From: Welwitschia mirabilis
Lineage: Eukaryota > Gnetophyta > Gnetopsida > Welwitschiales
DNA: 64,000 nucleotides
Assembly (NCBI GenBank): GCA_051453625.1
Contig: JBOZIK010000001.1
Location: 158,170,430-158,234,429 of the forward strand
Direction: 5' to 3'
In this document: positions 10,932 through 22,197 of the stretch, piece by piece
Numbering within the stretch: the stretch's first letter is position 1
How the letters are laid out: each line of letters starts with the position of its first letter
Translations under genes and position numbers: made by a program
The notes under the pieces: model-generated
What the model was told of the DNA's origin: nothing
Database searches by the model: none
Seen by the model: only the letters and a program-made list of their open reading frames with translations

Positions 10932-12130
10932 TGTTAGGATTTTATATTGTCAATTGATGCCAAACTAATATGATATTTGTATATTTAAATGTGATTTTAC
11001 AGATGCAAGAAACTAAATGATCCATATCCAAAAGAGAGCAAGATTTGGACATGTTATGACTAAAGTAACTTGATTTTTTGTACAAGAACCTAATGTAGAA
11101 GTCAACCAAACTTGGAAATACTCATTTTGAGCTACTTCATAAGGGATTTATTGGATCTTTAAGGAGCTAACTAGATCTGAAAATGCATTTTTTAAGCTTC
11201 TTCATATGTACTATATCATATGGGGTCAACCAAACTCATGTGAGGTCAATCAGACCTAAAGAAAAGTGGTCAACTAAATTTTAGATGGGGGTGACCAGAC
11301 CAAGTAACATGAGTTACTCAAGTTGACTGAGTGAAAAAGGAGAAAACTAAATCAAGTGACGTGAGTTACTCAAGTCTATTGGATGTTTTGAGGAATTGAC
11401 TAATCAAAGTGAAAGCAAAAATTTTCAAGTGATTTTCTAACTGTTACTTCATCAAATATACTTCTTGAAAATGTTAGATTTCTTCCCAAGTATTTAACAG
11501 CTATATTTTAGAAAAATATATTTAAAAAGGTTATACTCAAAAACCTCCCAAGGTTCAATACTATACAGATTTTTGAAAAATAAGGTTACACTCTTAATCT
11601 AAAGAGCTTATCTTTGTACCATTATTCTTCTCTTACTCATCACTTACCTTTGTACTAAATCTAAGTAATAAGGCTCCATTGTTAGTTCTTTCATTTGAAT
11701 GACTTAGAACATAGAGGCTTCATTCCCTCACTCATCCTTATACATTTTATTGAGGTTGAAACTTATCTTGCAAAAGTCTGTTTATGAAGGTTGAGACATA
11801 GCCTACAAAAGTCCAGTTTATAAAGGTTAAGACTTAGCCTGTAAAAGTCCACTTTGTAAGGTTGAAGATTAGCCTTAAAAACCTAGTGGATAGTGAAGTA
11901 ACAGAAATCTAAAATAGTCTTTATTATTAACTATCTTTCGAGAGTGGATCAGGGTGTATCCCAAACCACTATAAATCTTATCTTATGCATTTATTTGGTT
12001 TTACTTTTGAGTTTATTTTGTTATATATTTTTATGTCATAATTTCTTTATTAGGTAGTAATAATTGTTTAAGTTTTTTTAGAAGTCCTATTCACCCCCCC
12101 ATACCACACTCTAGGATTCTTGATCCTACA
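10932..12130 (+). repeat. Copia A2 5' LTR (family A)
   Basis: It starts TGTTAGGATTTTATATTG and ends GATCCTACA, directly before the PBS. GGTCAACC-type motifs are clustered at about 11100-11400. Three repeats of the type 'GGTTGAGACTTAGCCTGTAAAAGTCC' occupy about 11750-11880. The end carries the C-run and 'CCACACTCTAGGATTCTTGATC' segment seen in all family-A LTR tails. Confidence 0.85.
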
Positions 12131-12132
12131 TT

Positions 12133-12145
12133 TGGTATCAGAGCT
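12133..12145 (+). other. Primer-binding site (tRNA-iMet type)
   Basis: TGGTATCAGAGCT begins two bases after the LTR end. This is the canonical plant copia PBS complementary to the 3' end of initiator-methionine tRNA. Confidence 0.9.
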
Positions 12146-12200
12146 CTAGGTTGAGTTAACACTAAGATTTTAACTAATATTTGATTAAATAACCCTAGCC

Positions 12201-12843
12201 ATGAGTTTTATTGTAGAAGATCTCTCTGTTTTTAGGCCTCCATTATTTGATGGAATAAACTATGGATATTGGAAGGCTAGAATGAAAATATTCTTAAGTT
12301 TTCTTGATATAGATTATGAGGATATATTGATCACAGGTTATAGAAATCCTATCGCAACTTAAAAGGATGCCAAGTAGTGTTAAAACTGAAAGATAAATGA
12401 ACTAAATTAGATAAAGCTAATGCTATATTGATGCTCATGCTTTGAATGCAATTTTTTGTGCTATGACTCTAGATGAATTTAAGATAATAGTAAACTACAA
12501 GACTACCAAAGAAGCATAGGATATTCTTGCCATTACTCATGAAGGGACATCCATTATCAAGCAAATAAAGATGCAAATGTTGATTAAAAAATTTGAAGAG
12601 ATTAAGATGGATGAGGAAGATACTCTTCATGAATTCTTTACTAGTCTAATGAAAATTATAAACTCAATGGCAAGTCTTAGAGAAAAGATGGAGAAACCTA
12701 AGATAGTAAGAAAGATCTTAAGATTCCTTCCTCAGAGATTTGAACCAAAGGTAACTGCAATTGAAGAAAGTAAAGATCTTAGCAAGATACCACTAGACAA
12801 ACTACAAGGTAACCTTAAAAATTATGAGTTAAAATTTTTTTAA
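12201..12843 (+). pseudogene. Copia A2 gag, copy 1 (N-terminal part)
   Basis: The start ATG is at 12201 (MSFIVEDLSVFRPPLFDG, then INYGYWKARMKIFLSFLD). Stops appear from about 12361, with a frame change. An amber at 12517-12519 falls at the same Trp codon (EA-W-DIL) as in A1 gag. From 12571 to 12843 the frame is open: MQMLIKKFEEIKMDEEDTLH, then FLPQRFEPKVTAIEES and LSKIPLDKLQGNL, which is the UBN2-type gag core. The copy runs into the gap at 12874. It would be a capsid protein, but is clearly non-functional. Confidence 0.8.
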
Positions 12844-12873
12844 GAATAGAAAGAAGAGTTTTTCTTTTAAAAG

Positions 12874-12973
12874 NNNNNNNNNNNNNNNNNNNNNNNNNNN
12901 NNNNNNNNNNNNNNNNNNNNNNNNNNNNNNNNNNNNNNNNNNNNNNNNNNNNNNNNNNNNNNNNNNNNNNNNN
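12874..12973. other. Assembly gap (100 N)
   Basis: A placeholder gap. The left flank is gag interior and the right flank is an LTR tail, the same configuration as the gap at 4298-4397 in A1. Confidence 0.95.
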
Positions 12974-13138
12974 TACCTTCAGTTTTGTGCATAAGTTTTT
13001 TAGTGATCTATTTCAAGCAAGTTTTTATTATGAGTTTATTTGAATATTTTGAAAACTTCTTCACCCCCAGGGTTCCTGATCCCCATACCATTTATTCCCA
13101 TTTAACATCCCCCCCTCCTAGCAGTTCTAGATCCTACA
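12974..13138 (+). repeat. Internal family-A LTR tail plus second PBS
   Basis: This is the terminal part of a family-A LTR (TTATGAGTTTATTTGAAT onward, ending GATCCTACA), followed at 13140-13152 by TGGTATCAGAGCT. It is diverged from the tail at 11990-12130, with an extra TTCCCATTTAACATC segment. Only the end of this LTR is visible to the right of the gap. Confidence 0.75.
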
Positions 13139-13208
13139 CTTGGTATCAGAGCTCCAGGTTGAGTCAACACTAAGATTTTAATTAATATTTAAATCAATAA
13201 CCCTAGCT

Positions 13209-14480
13209 ATAAGTTTTATTATAGAAGATATCTCTGTTTCTAGGAATCCACTATTTGATGGAATAAACCATGGATATTAAAAGGCTAGAATGAGAATATT
13301 TTTAAGATCTCTTGATATAGATTATAAGTATCTATTGATCATAGGTTATAGATACCCTATCACAACTCAAAAGAATGCCAAACATAATTCTATAGTAGTG
13401 TTGAAACCAAAAGATAAATAAACTAAATTAGACAAAGCCAATGCTACTAATAATGCTCATGATTTGAATGCAATTTTTTGTGATATGATTGTAGATGAGT
13501 TCAAGAGAATAGTAAACTGCAAGACTGCTAAAGAAGCATAGGATATTCTTGCTATTGCTCATGAAGGAACATCCACTATTAAGCTAGTAAAGATGTAGAT
13601 GTTGATTATAAAATTTGAAGAGATTAAGACAAATGAGGAAGATACTCTTCAAGAATTCTTTGCTAGCCTAATGGACATTGTAAACTCCATGGCAAGTCTT
13701 CGAGAAAAGATGGAGGAAGCCAAGATAGTAAAGAAGGCCTTAAGGTCCCTTTCCAACAGTTTTAAATCGAAGGTAACTGTGATCAAAGAAAGTAAAGATC
13801 TTAGCAAGATTCCACTAGACAAACTACAAGGTAACCTTCAAACTTATGAGTTAAAATTTTCTAAGAAAAGAAAGAAAAGTTTTTCTTTCAGAAGTAGTTG
13901 GGAAGATGTTAAAAGTAATAGGTTAGAATATGAATTAGATGAAATAGATCTTTTAGCAAGAAAATTTAAATCATTTCTACTAAGAAGAAGAGATAAAGAA
14001 ATTAGCAAAATTTTTAAGCATATGAAAAAGAATGGTATCAATAATAGGAAACTAAAGGACCTAAAGAAGTCCTCACTAGTAGCTACTTGGGATAACCTTA
14101 AAGAAGATGAAGAAGAAAGCTCAGATGAAGAATCTAAATAACATGAAACATTATCTTTCATGGAACTTGTGAATCCCATAACTCACCCATCAGAACTCAC
14201 TGAGCATGATGATTTGGACATGAGAGAAGATGAAGAAGAAGAGGATGTTGAAGATGCATGTCATGAACTATATCAAGAATGTGAAAGACTTGCTGTAAAA
14301 TTCAATGAACTAAATAATATCATCAAGGATTTGAGAAGGGAGCATAAAGCCTTAAATCACAAATATAAAGAGATTCAAGAAGAAAACATAAGTCTCATTA
14401 AGAATTTTAGCCAATATTCACAAGTATTAAGTAGATTTATAGAAGGATTAAGGAAACTAAAAAAGATGCTTGGGTTGTGA
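13209..14480 (+). pseudogene. Copia A2 gag, copy 2 (longest gag relic)
   Basis: The expected start codon is ATA (13209). Early stops follow, including the shared Trp-to-amber at 13539-13541. The stretch 13599-14141 is then open (EEIKTNEEDTLQEFFASLMD; LSKIPLDKLQGNLQTYEL; a Lys/Arg-rich segment FKSFLLRRRDKEISK). A single TAA at 14139-14141, where CAA (Gln) is likely ancestral, interrupts a frame that continues to 14480. That last part is an acidic run (DMREDEEEEDVED) and a predicted coiled coil (LAVKFNELNNIIKDLRREH). The downstream zinc knuckle is mutated. It resembles the A1 gag closely. Confidence 0.8.
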
Positions 14481-15062
14481 TAACTTGCACATGATAAAAA
14501 GAGTATTATATTTGAAGGTAATAGTACATCAACTTCATCTAGTGAGGTAAGTATTAAAGGTATAACATTTTCTAAATATTACTTATCATTTTTATTACAA
14601 ATTTAATCATTCAGAATTTAATTGTCAATTTAGAAAAATTATGTATTTCGCAAACATTAATGCATTATCATTTAAATTTGTTTCCAAATAAGTCTCTACC
14701 CTAAAGTCAAGAAAGACCATACGGGTAAAAGCTAAGAATTTAGAGTATTTTTAATCCAATAAATTTCAACTTTAGTAGTAGTTTATTATTTTGATTAATT
14801 ATTATTTATTAGAATATTTTCTCTAAATCATTAATTATTGTAATATGATGTGCTTCTAGGAATCATCACTGTGATATTTAACTTGTTATTGGACTTGCAT
14901 CTTTATGGTGTTTTTTTATGAAGATTTGTCCCTAAGTTTTGAATATTTTGATGTTTCACTTTATAATTAAATTTTGAACATAACATTAGTTTGTGTTATT
15001 TTATAATGAATTGAAAATTATCATCTCATTTACATACTTACTTTGAAACTCTATCATGATTA

Positions 15063-15100
15063 TTATATATATATATATATTATATATATATATACACACA
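15063..15100. repeat. (TA)n / (CA)n microsatellite
   Basis: Alternating TA runs pass into ACACACATACA, inside the non-coding 3' part of copia A2. Confidence 0.8.
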
Positions 15101-15423
15101 TACATGGCATAAAGTTAAGAGGAAAAATATGAGATTTCTTACCTCATGTCTAAGGTTTATAGCTCTTTATCTCTCTTTCTTTATCCTTTGTCATTGATGT
15201 TAAAGGAGAAGAAAATATGGTGTTTTCAAAAATATGCATGCACTTAAAATGGTTTATTTCAAAACTATTTTTTCCTTAAAAGAAAATACACCCTTTACTT
15301 AGTATTATGTATATGGATTTATGAAAGAAAAAGCTTTTATTAAGTTAATATGCCTTGTTAGAAAGAGCTTAAAGATGAAATATTTGTTTGATCTTAAAAT
15401 TACTTATTTGTTTACCATCAAAG

Positions 15424-15437
15424 TCAAAGGAAAAGAT
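15424..15437 (+). other. Polypurine tract of copia A2
   Basis: TCAAAGGAAAAGAT lies immediately before the 3' LTR start (TGTTAGAATTTT). This is the expected position for plus-strand priming. Confidence 0.6.
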
Positions 15438-16629
15438 TGTTAGAATTTTATATTAACAATTGATGTCAAACTAATATGATCTTTGTAGATTGAAATGTGA
15501 TTTTACAGATGCAAGAAATGAAAGGAACGATATCCAAAAGATAACAAGATTTTGACATGTTCTAATTAAAGTAACTTGATTTTCTATCCAAAGACTTAAT
15601 GTAGGAGTTAACCATAGTTGGAAATACTAATTTTGGAATACTTCATGAGGGGTCTACCAGATCTTTGAGAGGTCGATCAAATCTAGAAATGCATTTTTCA
15701 AGCTTCTCCATATGTATTATGTCATAGGGGGTCAGCTGGACTCATGTGGAGTCAACCGAATCTAAAGAAAAGTGGTCAACCAGATTTTAGATGGAGGCGA
15801 CTGGACTAAGTAATGTGAGTTACTTAGGTTAAATAGATGAAAAAGAGGGCAATCAAATCAAGTGATATGAGTCACTTGGGTCAACTGGATGTTTCAAGAG
15901 ATCAATTGATTAGAGCAAAAGCAAAAACTTTCAAGCAATTTTCTAACTATTAATTCATTAAATCTATCCATTGCAAATGTTGGATTTCCTTTTTAACTAT
16001 CTAACAACTATATTTTAGGGAAATCTATTTAAAGAGGTTATAAACAAAAAACCTCACAAGCTCAATATTATATAGATTTTTCAAAAAGAAGGTTACACTC
16101 TTGATCTGAAGAGCTTATCTTTGTACCATCATTTTTCTTTCACTCAATACTTACCTTTATACTAAATTTGATCAATAAGGCTCCATTCTTATTTATTGCA
16201 TTTGAGTGACTTAGATCATAAAGCCTTCATTCTCTCACTCATCCTTATGCATTTTATTGGGGTTGAGACTTAGCCTGTAAAAGTCCATTTATGAAGGTTA
16301 AGACTTAGCCTATAATAGTCTGGTTTATAAAGGTTGAGATTTAGCTTGAAAAATTTCACTTTATAAGGTTAAAGGTTAGCCTTAAAAACCTAATGGATGG
16401 TGAAGTAACAGAGATATGGAATAGTATTAGTTATTGACTATCTTCCAAGAGTGGAGTAGGATGTATCTTAAGCCATTGTAAATATTGTCTTGTACATTTC
16501 TTTAGTTCTACTTTTGAATTTATTTTGTTATATCTTTTTATATCATAATTTCTTTATTGGGTAGTAATAATTGTTTAAATTTTTTAGAATTCCTATTCAA
16601 CCCCCCTCCTTTAGGGTTCTCGATCTCTA
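15438..16629 (+). repeat. Copia A2 3' LTR (family A)
   Basis: This direct repeat of 10932-12130 starts TGTTAGAATTTTATATTA and ends GTTCTCGATCTCTA (the terminal CA is lost). It keeps the GGTCAACC-type motif set (about 15640-15900) and the 'GGTTGAGACTTAGCC' units (about 16260-16380). Confidence 0.85.
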
Positions 16630-16634
16630 GTGGG

Positions 16635-17667
16635 TACTAGCCCTTTTTCCAAGAATACCCAAACTAGTCCTTTTTCTTATGTTTTGCATGTTTTTAAGCT
16701 TTTTTTTAGTGGTTAGCACTAGTTCTTCTAGTGATAACTGAACTAGTCTAGCTAGTTTTAAGGTTTGTTTTTGATTTTCTAACTTATTTTCTATAGGTCT
16801 AACATTTTTTTGCAAGTTTCTTTAGAGTTAAGAAAACTTAAAAATCTTAAAAAATTTTAATCAAACTTTATGTTGCATTATACATTTTTCTTTCTTACTA
16901 CATTTTTCTAGATTTTACTATTTCCATTTCTGTGAATTCATAGTGTGTTTTTAAACATTAAAATCTAAACATATTTTGTGATTTTCATTATGTTGTTCTC
17001 ACGTTCGTCATCTTTATTTTATTTTGTTGTAATCCCAATACTGCATTTGTTTGGTATGTAATTAATGAAGCTGTCTATAAAAATTGAACTCATTCTATAT
17101 AACCTAACTAGCACTACAACCTTCCCTCATTGATGCCACTACCATTTTATCCTTAAATACTTTATTCTTTTGATAAAACCTTATTTTCAATCTTTGAAAC
17201 TAAATTGACTTATAGGCCTTAAAAATTTTCCTTTGAAAGACTTCTAATTTTGATGATCTAGACTCATGATAAAATAAGAAGATTAATTTGAGACAACATA
17301 AACTCCTTTAATGATCATGATAGGATTGAGAGAACTCAAATCTCAAAATGAAAATTAAGTTTAAGATGATTCTCAATAAGATTAAACCTCAACCTTGCAA
17401 AATAACCAAAATAATCAATAGACTCACTTACCTCAACATGATCTAAATGATCCACTTAATCTCCAAGAAACCCTTAATGGACCTTTGTTAAACTAAGAAA
17501 TGCTCAATAGATTAATAACCTACTACTTCACCCAATAAGAGTTCAAATAGTAAGATGACCTTACCAGTGCTACTAACTGACCTAGGCAAACCCTTCATGA
17601 TTACCTCTAATCAAAAAACCTAGGAACATCCTCTTGCATAGTGTCACCACCTATTAACTAAAGGCTA
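16635..17667 (+). other. Athila-like 5' leader, non-coding
   Basis: This is the continuation of the Athila-like element after the A2 insertion, between the 5' LTR and gag. It is AT-rich. I recognise no domain or RNA gene. Confidence 0.4.
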
Positions 17668-18460
17668 GAATTTGAACCCCCTACCATCCAACTATTACCT
17701 CATTTCTATGGCCTTGAATCAGAAGATCTATATCTTCACCTTAAGGAATTTGAGTGTGTTTTATCAATTGTCTCTTAGTATCCTAAAACTTATGATGTAC
17801 TTAGGCTTACCTTGTTTTCCTTTTTCTTGAAAGAAAAGGTAAAGTCCTATTTATACATCCTAAAATCCTTCATCATTACAAATTGAATAGATCTAAGTAA
17901 AGCCTTCATCTCTAAATTCTTTCCTAATCATAAGACAAACACCCTTAGGAAAGAAATCATGAATTTTTAATAAAAGAATCATGAAACTTTCTTCTAGACC
18001 TTAGAAAGATTTAAAAATCTATTATTAAAATTCCTCTAACATGGTTTTGATCTGGTTAGGGAAATTAGTTTCTTCTATGATGGGTTATCCATGAATAACT
18101 GCCAACTAGTTGAAATAATAAGCCATGGTAATTTTTTAAACATGCCTCTAGATGAGGTTTAAGCATATTTAGAAAGTGTAGTGGAGAGCTTGAAAAATTA
18201 GGAAAAGTCTATCTAATATTTATGATTATATTATATAGTTAGGTTAAAAAGTGTCTTTAAAATCCCAAAAAACTTCAACATGAATAATAAAATAGATGAA
18301 CTAGTAAGAAAGTTAGAATCATTAACCATCTCACCTTTAAACTTACATATGGTTATTAAATTTAAATGTTTAGTCTATGATATCAACACTCATAAAACCA
18401 CCAAATTTCCATCTATTCCTTCATTCCAAAACATATTTAAGAATAAATGTGAAGGCCATT
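17668..18460 (+). pseudogene. Athila-like gag with degenerate zinc knuckle
   Basis: From 17668 the frame reads EFEPPTIQLLPHFYGLES, then EDLYLHLKEFECV. Next come LRLTLFSFFLKEKVKSYL and FISKFFPNHKTNTLRKEIMNF, then VREISFFYDGLSMNNCQLVE. This is the retrotransposon gag (capsid) domain in Athila/Tat style. Stops fall mostly where Trp or Gln is expected (IT-N-stop before IDL; MNF-stop-QKN). The stretch 18280-18462 is open (MNNKIDELVRKLESLTIS) and ends with a zinc-knuckle relic CLVYDINTHKTTKF in which the second and third Cys are Tyr and Phe. The following FPSIPSFQ is the usual continuation in this lineage. It is non-functional. Confidence 0.75.
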
Positions 18461-19049
18461 AATGGTAAGACCCCAAAAACAACCCATACTTAAACACTTA
18501 TAATACCAATTGACAAAATAATCCAAATTTCTCTTGGAAGTAAGATAATATCCCATAATAAAATTTCTAGCATAAAAATTTATTCCTGTCATATTTTAAT
18601 TCTTACCCTTTATCATCAAACTATTAAATAACTTTATCTAACTCATTGGGAAAAACTCTTAAAAAGTTCATTAAAACACAAATGTGAAAAAATTAAAGAT
18701 TTGAATAAACAAATTAAAGGCTTGAAGAAAGCATAAATTAAACAAATTAAAGACTTGAATAAAGCATAGACCAACTCCAACATATCACCACCCATATTCT
18801 TTTATTAACAAACTAAAGATAAATAGACAAACTTCCCATAAGTACTTAATCAAACCTAAGAGAATTTAAATTTATAGAATGGATAGAACACTTAATAGAG
18901 ACCAAGTCTATACACTTTAGAAGTGGAAAAGAGCTAGAAAATCCAACCACACAAAATAAACATAAGGACAAATCAAACCTCATAGAAACTAAGGAAAAGG
19001 ATAAGAGTGAGAATCCATTTCTTATTTACAAATAACCATTACCTTTTCA
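18461..19049 (+). other. Gag-protease linker of Athila-like element
   Basis: AT-rich sequence with Asn/Lys/Gln-rich translations between the zinc knuckle and the protease. No folded domain is recognised. This matches the low-complexity linker found at this place in Athila elements. Confidence 0.4.
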
Positions 19050-19776
19050 TCAACAGCTTAGGAAGGATAATATGACATAAAAGCAATTAGAGGCCTTAGA
19101 AATTTTCAAAAAAGTGAAGATAAGGATTCTCCTTCTAGAAGCCATTTGATAGATCCTCTCTTATGTTAAATTCCTTAAGGATTTATGCATTGTTAAAAGG
19201 TGAATGAACATTAAATCTAAAGCCTTTTTAGCTCACAAAATCAATGTGAATCTCCAAAATTAATTCCCATCAAAGTATAAAGACCCTAGGTGTCTCATAA
19301 TTACTATTTATATAGGTAACAAATATGTCAATTAAGACTTATAGGGTTTATGAACTAGTGTAAACTTTCTTCCTTATAGAATTTATAAGGAGTAGGGCTT
19401 GGAAGGACTTAAGGACATAAAAATCCAACTCCAATTATTAGACACTCTATTGAAACACCTTTAGGAGCCATTGAGGACATCATAGTTAGAGTGGATAGTT
19501 TTTAATTCTTCATAGATTTGATGGTTTTGGACAAAGAAAATTCATTAAATCAAATAGTATCCATTATATTATGAAGACCATTCTTAGCAACCTTAAATGC
19601 CTTAATCAATTACAAGAATTAATAAAAATTTCATGGAGTAACATGACCATAGAGCTAGACATCTTTAATGCCATGAAGTTGCCATCAAAAAATAATAGGA
19701 TAGAGTATATAGATTGGATAGAAAGCCTTATTTTAAATTAGGAATCCACTCCTCATTCTTTTAAAAATGATGAATC
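19050..19776 (+). pseudogene. Athila-like aspartic protease region
   Basis: Readable blocks, interrupted by stops and at least two frame changes, include PRCLIITIYIGNKYVN, TSVNFLPYRIYKE and GLEGLKDIKIQLQLLDT. These are followed by RVDSF.FIDLMVLDKEN and ILGRPFLA-like sequence at about 19560-19600. The order matches the gypsy protease (active-site loop, then ADRS/VxG-like strand, then ILGRPFL). The catalytic Asp-Ser/Thr-Gly triad is not intact. It is cut by copia B1 insertion at 19777-19781. Confidence 0.7.
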
Positions 19777-19781
19777 AGATT

Positions 19782-21190
19782 CATTAGAAAATCCAGTTTT
19801 AATGATTTCACTTGTCAGATATTTTGTATCATTATATAGACATGTCATTTCAAGAACATTAGATTTTGATAAGTACTAAACCATGATGAATCTTCAAAGA
19901 TAACATCTCATGAAAAGGATCAGGTGCTAAACTAAAAAATCAATAGTTTGAAGACATCTAAAAAATTAAAGACATCTCAAGTGAAGATGTCTAGAAATCT
20001 AAAGACATCTTGCATGTACTAGAAAATAAGTAATAGGTTAAAAGATGATTTCCATATTCAAAACAACTGAACTAAAAGTTGAACTTGACACAAATGAATA
20101 CATCTAAAAAATTGAAGATGTCTATACTAAATTAAAACAAGTAATAAAGCCAATTTTGTTTTTAAATGATATCTCAAATTTTAGATGAGCTATCAACTTA
20201 TAGATAGCGGATTCATGACCAGGGAGATGAAAAGATACTACAGTGAAAAATTCATTAGGATCTGCAAAATTTGACTTAAAATCTCTACAAAAGTGAAGAC
20301 ATTTACAAAATTCAAGATGTATTAAACCGAAGTTCACATTGGTTAAAAGCAAAGTTATGCATCCAAGGCATAGTTGTTGATTATCTGTTACACAACAGTT
20401 ATAGAATTAAATGGTTACCTTTCAAGATTAAACAACAAGATCTTCCTTAATGTTATAAAGCCTCAATTCATGAAACAAAGAATAATTTTTTTCAGCACTT
20501 CATTGAATCAATCAAATAAACAGATCTTCAAAAGTACAAGTTAAGGGAGCTTCTAATAAAGAAATCAAAGGATCCATTGACGAGTAGCTAACATTGTTTC
20601 CATCTCTTGGACTAGGATCTTCATTGCTATTATTTCCATCTCTTGGACTAGGATCTTCATTACTATCATCTTCCTCATTCATACTTGTGATGACAATAAT
20701 AACTTTAAGTATCTCAAATCTTCATTAAAGAAAATATTCAGGCTTATTATTGTATTGCATTTTGGTTATTTATTATGAAATATTTTATTACTAAATATTA
20801 TTATAGAGTCAATTTCTTGAATATCAAACAATTTGTGAGGCAACTCTTATAGGAGAGTGCAATTATTATTATGCTTTTAGGTACTTATTAGATGTAAGGT
20901 CATTGGTTAGCCAAAAAACCAGTATTTCCTTAGAGGAAATAGAGTGTTATTTTGCAAGGAACCTCTCATTTGATATAAGATTAATGGTGTACCAAAAAAC
21001 AACTATTTTCTTATAGGTTAATAGTATCCAGAGTTGTGAGTAGAAGCTATCCTCTGTGTGTGTATGTAACCAAGTTGGAAAACTACATTATCTTAGTAAG
21101 GTGTTTTATTGTGCATTTCATTTTATTATTTGGTGTAAATTTTATTTGGTATAACTAATTCACCCTCCTCCTAAGTTTAATCAATCCTCA
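19782..21190 (+). repeat. Copia B1 5' LTR (family B)
   Basis: It starts CATTAGAAAATCCAGTTTTG, where the expected terminal TG is mutated, and ends TCAATCCTCA. It holds a cluster of AGACATCT/AGATGTCT at 19951-20125 and three degenerate ~80-bp units at about 20830-21050. It aligns with 25924-27256 over its whole length. Confidence 0.85.
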
Positions 21191-22197
21191 ATTGATATCA
21201 AAGTGGGTACTCATGAAAAGGAGTAACTTCCTTGAGTGAATTATGAAAGGGATGTTATCTATTAAACCTTCGCTATTCAAATGGATAAAATGTGCCTATT
21301 CAAATATGAGGATATAAATGTTCTTGTAATAATATGAGTTTCAAGATTAGAGAAATGAAGCATAAAGATTTACAGAAACTACAACATGAATAAAGATGTC
21401 TAATGAAGAAAATTATTCTACTCTCATGGCCATTGCACATTCTTGAGAAAAATGAAGACATAGGAGAAGAAGATAAAATAGATGGTAAATACAACACACA
21501 TGTGGATATTCAAAAAAGATATGAAATAATTTTTGAAAAGTGTATTAAATAGAAAAGGTATGTATTAAAATGAAAAGATTACTTCATACTCATGAAGAAG
21601 CTTATGAATAAGAAAGGAATATTAGCNNNNNNNNNNNNNNNNNNNNNNNNNNNNNNNNNNNNNNNNNNNNNNNNNNNNNNNNNNNNNNNNNNNNNNNNNN
21701 NNNNNNNNNNNNNNNNNNNNNNNNNNATAAATTATCATCAAAAAAATTAGCTCTTAAACTTGAGATTAGTAGACTAACATGTAAATTAAAATATCTAATT
21801 CAAAGAAGATGAATGAGAAATTTACCCAAGGAAAGTAGAGCTTGAATGTAATCCTTAGGTAGTGTAGATGATCAAATGACAAAAGTGGCTTGGGACATAA
21901 TGAAGCTACAACAAGCACTTAAACCTTCTTACTTAATAAATGTAACTATAAGCCAAGGTATTAAAATTTATGTATATGAATAATATTATTAACTATTATT
22001 ATCATAATAAAAGTCATTATTAGTATAGATGTCCAATGAAATTTAAAAGTAGGTATTGTACTGATAATGTCAAAAGGCCAAGTAGAATGATACAATGTTT
22101 TATGAAGGACAAACCAAGAAAAGTATGGGTATCAAAATCAAAAATAGTACTTTTAACTCAAATAGCACTCAGAGTAGTGAAGAAGTACATATGATAT
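21191..22197 (+). pseudogene. Copia B1 PBS and gag relic
   Basis: TTGATATCAAAGTGG at 21192 is a mutated PBS of the TGGTATCAGAGC type. The following gag is badly degraded: an N-terminal LSIKPSLFKW remnant, an acidic/Lys-rich part (EEDKIDGKYNTHVDIQKRYE), a 100-N gap at 21627-21726, and then a coiled-coil-like piece LALKLEISRLTCKLKYL. A VWVSKSK segment at about 22120-22140 is the usual lead into the protease. The UBN2 core seems deleted or hidden by the gap. Confidence 0.6.
21627..21726. other. Assembly gap (100 N)
   Basis: A placeholder gap inside the gag relic of copia B1. Confidence 0.95.

Larger units (their letters stand above)
10932..16629 (+). mobile_element. Copia element A2, gag-only (TR-GAG-like), inserted in Athila leader
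   Basis: This is an LTR element with LTRs at 10932-12130 and 15438-16629, a PBS at 12133, two gag copies separated by a 100-N gap and an internal LTR tail with a second PBS, and a purine tract before the 3' LTR. No integrase, RT or RNase H is present. After gag, only a damaged zinc knuckle (about 14590-14640) and an AT-rich stretch remain. The flanks gtgga (10927-10931) and gtggg (16630-16634) form a near-perfect 5-bp TSD. The whole array therefore probably inserted as one unit, or was later rearranged inside. The first 78 bases of the two LTRs differ at 7 positions. Confidence 0.85.

Noticed and set aside
13844-14179. Minus-strand Ser/Leu-rich ORF
   Set aside because: It is an antisense shadow of the Lys/Glu-rich gag segment.
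19951-20125. Regularly repeated AGACATCT motifs as a CRISPR-like or satellite array
   Set aside because: The spacing is irregular, both orientations mix, and the site lies in an LTR of a plant retroelement.
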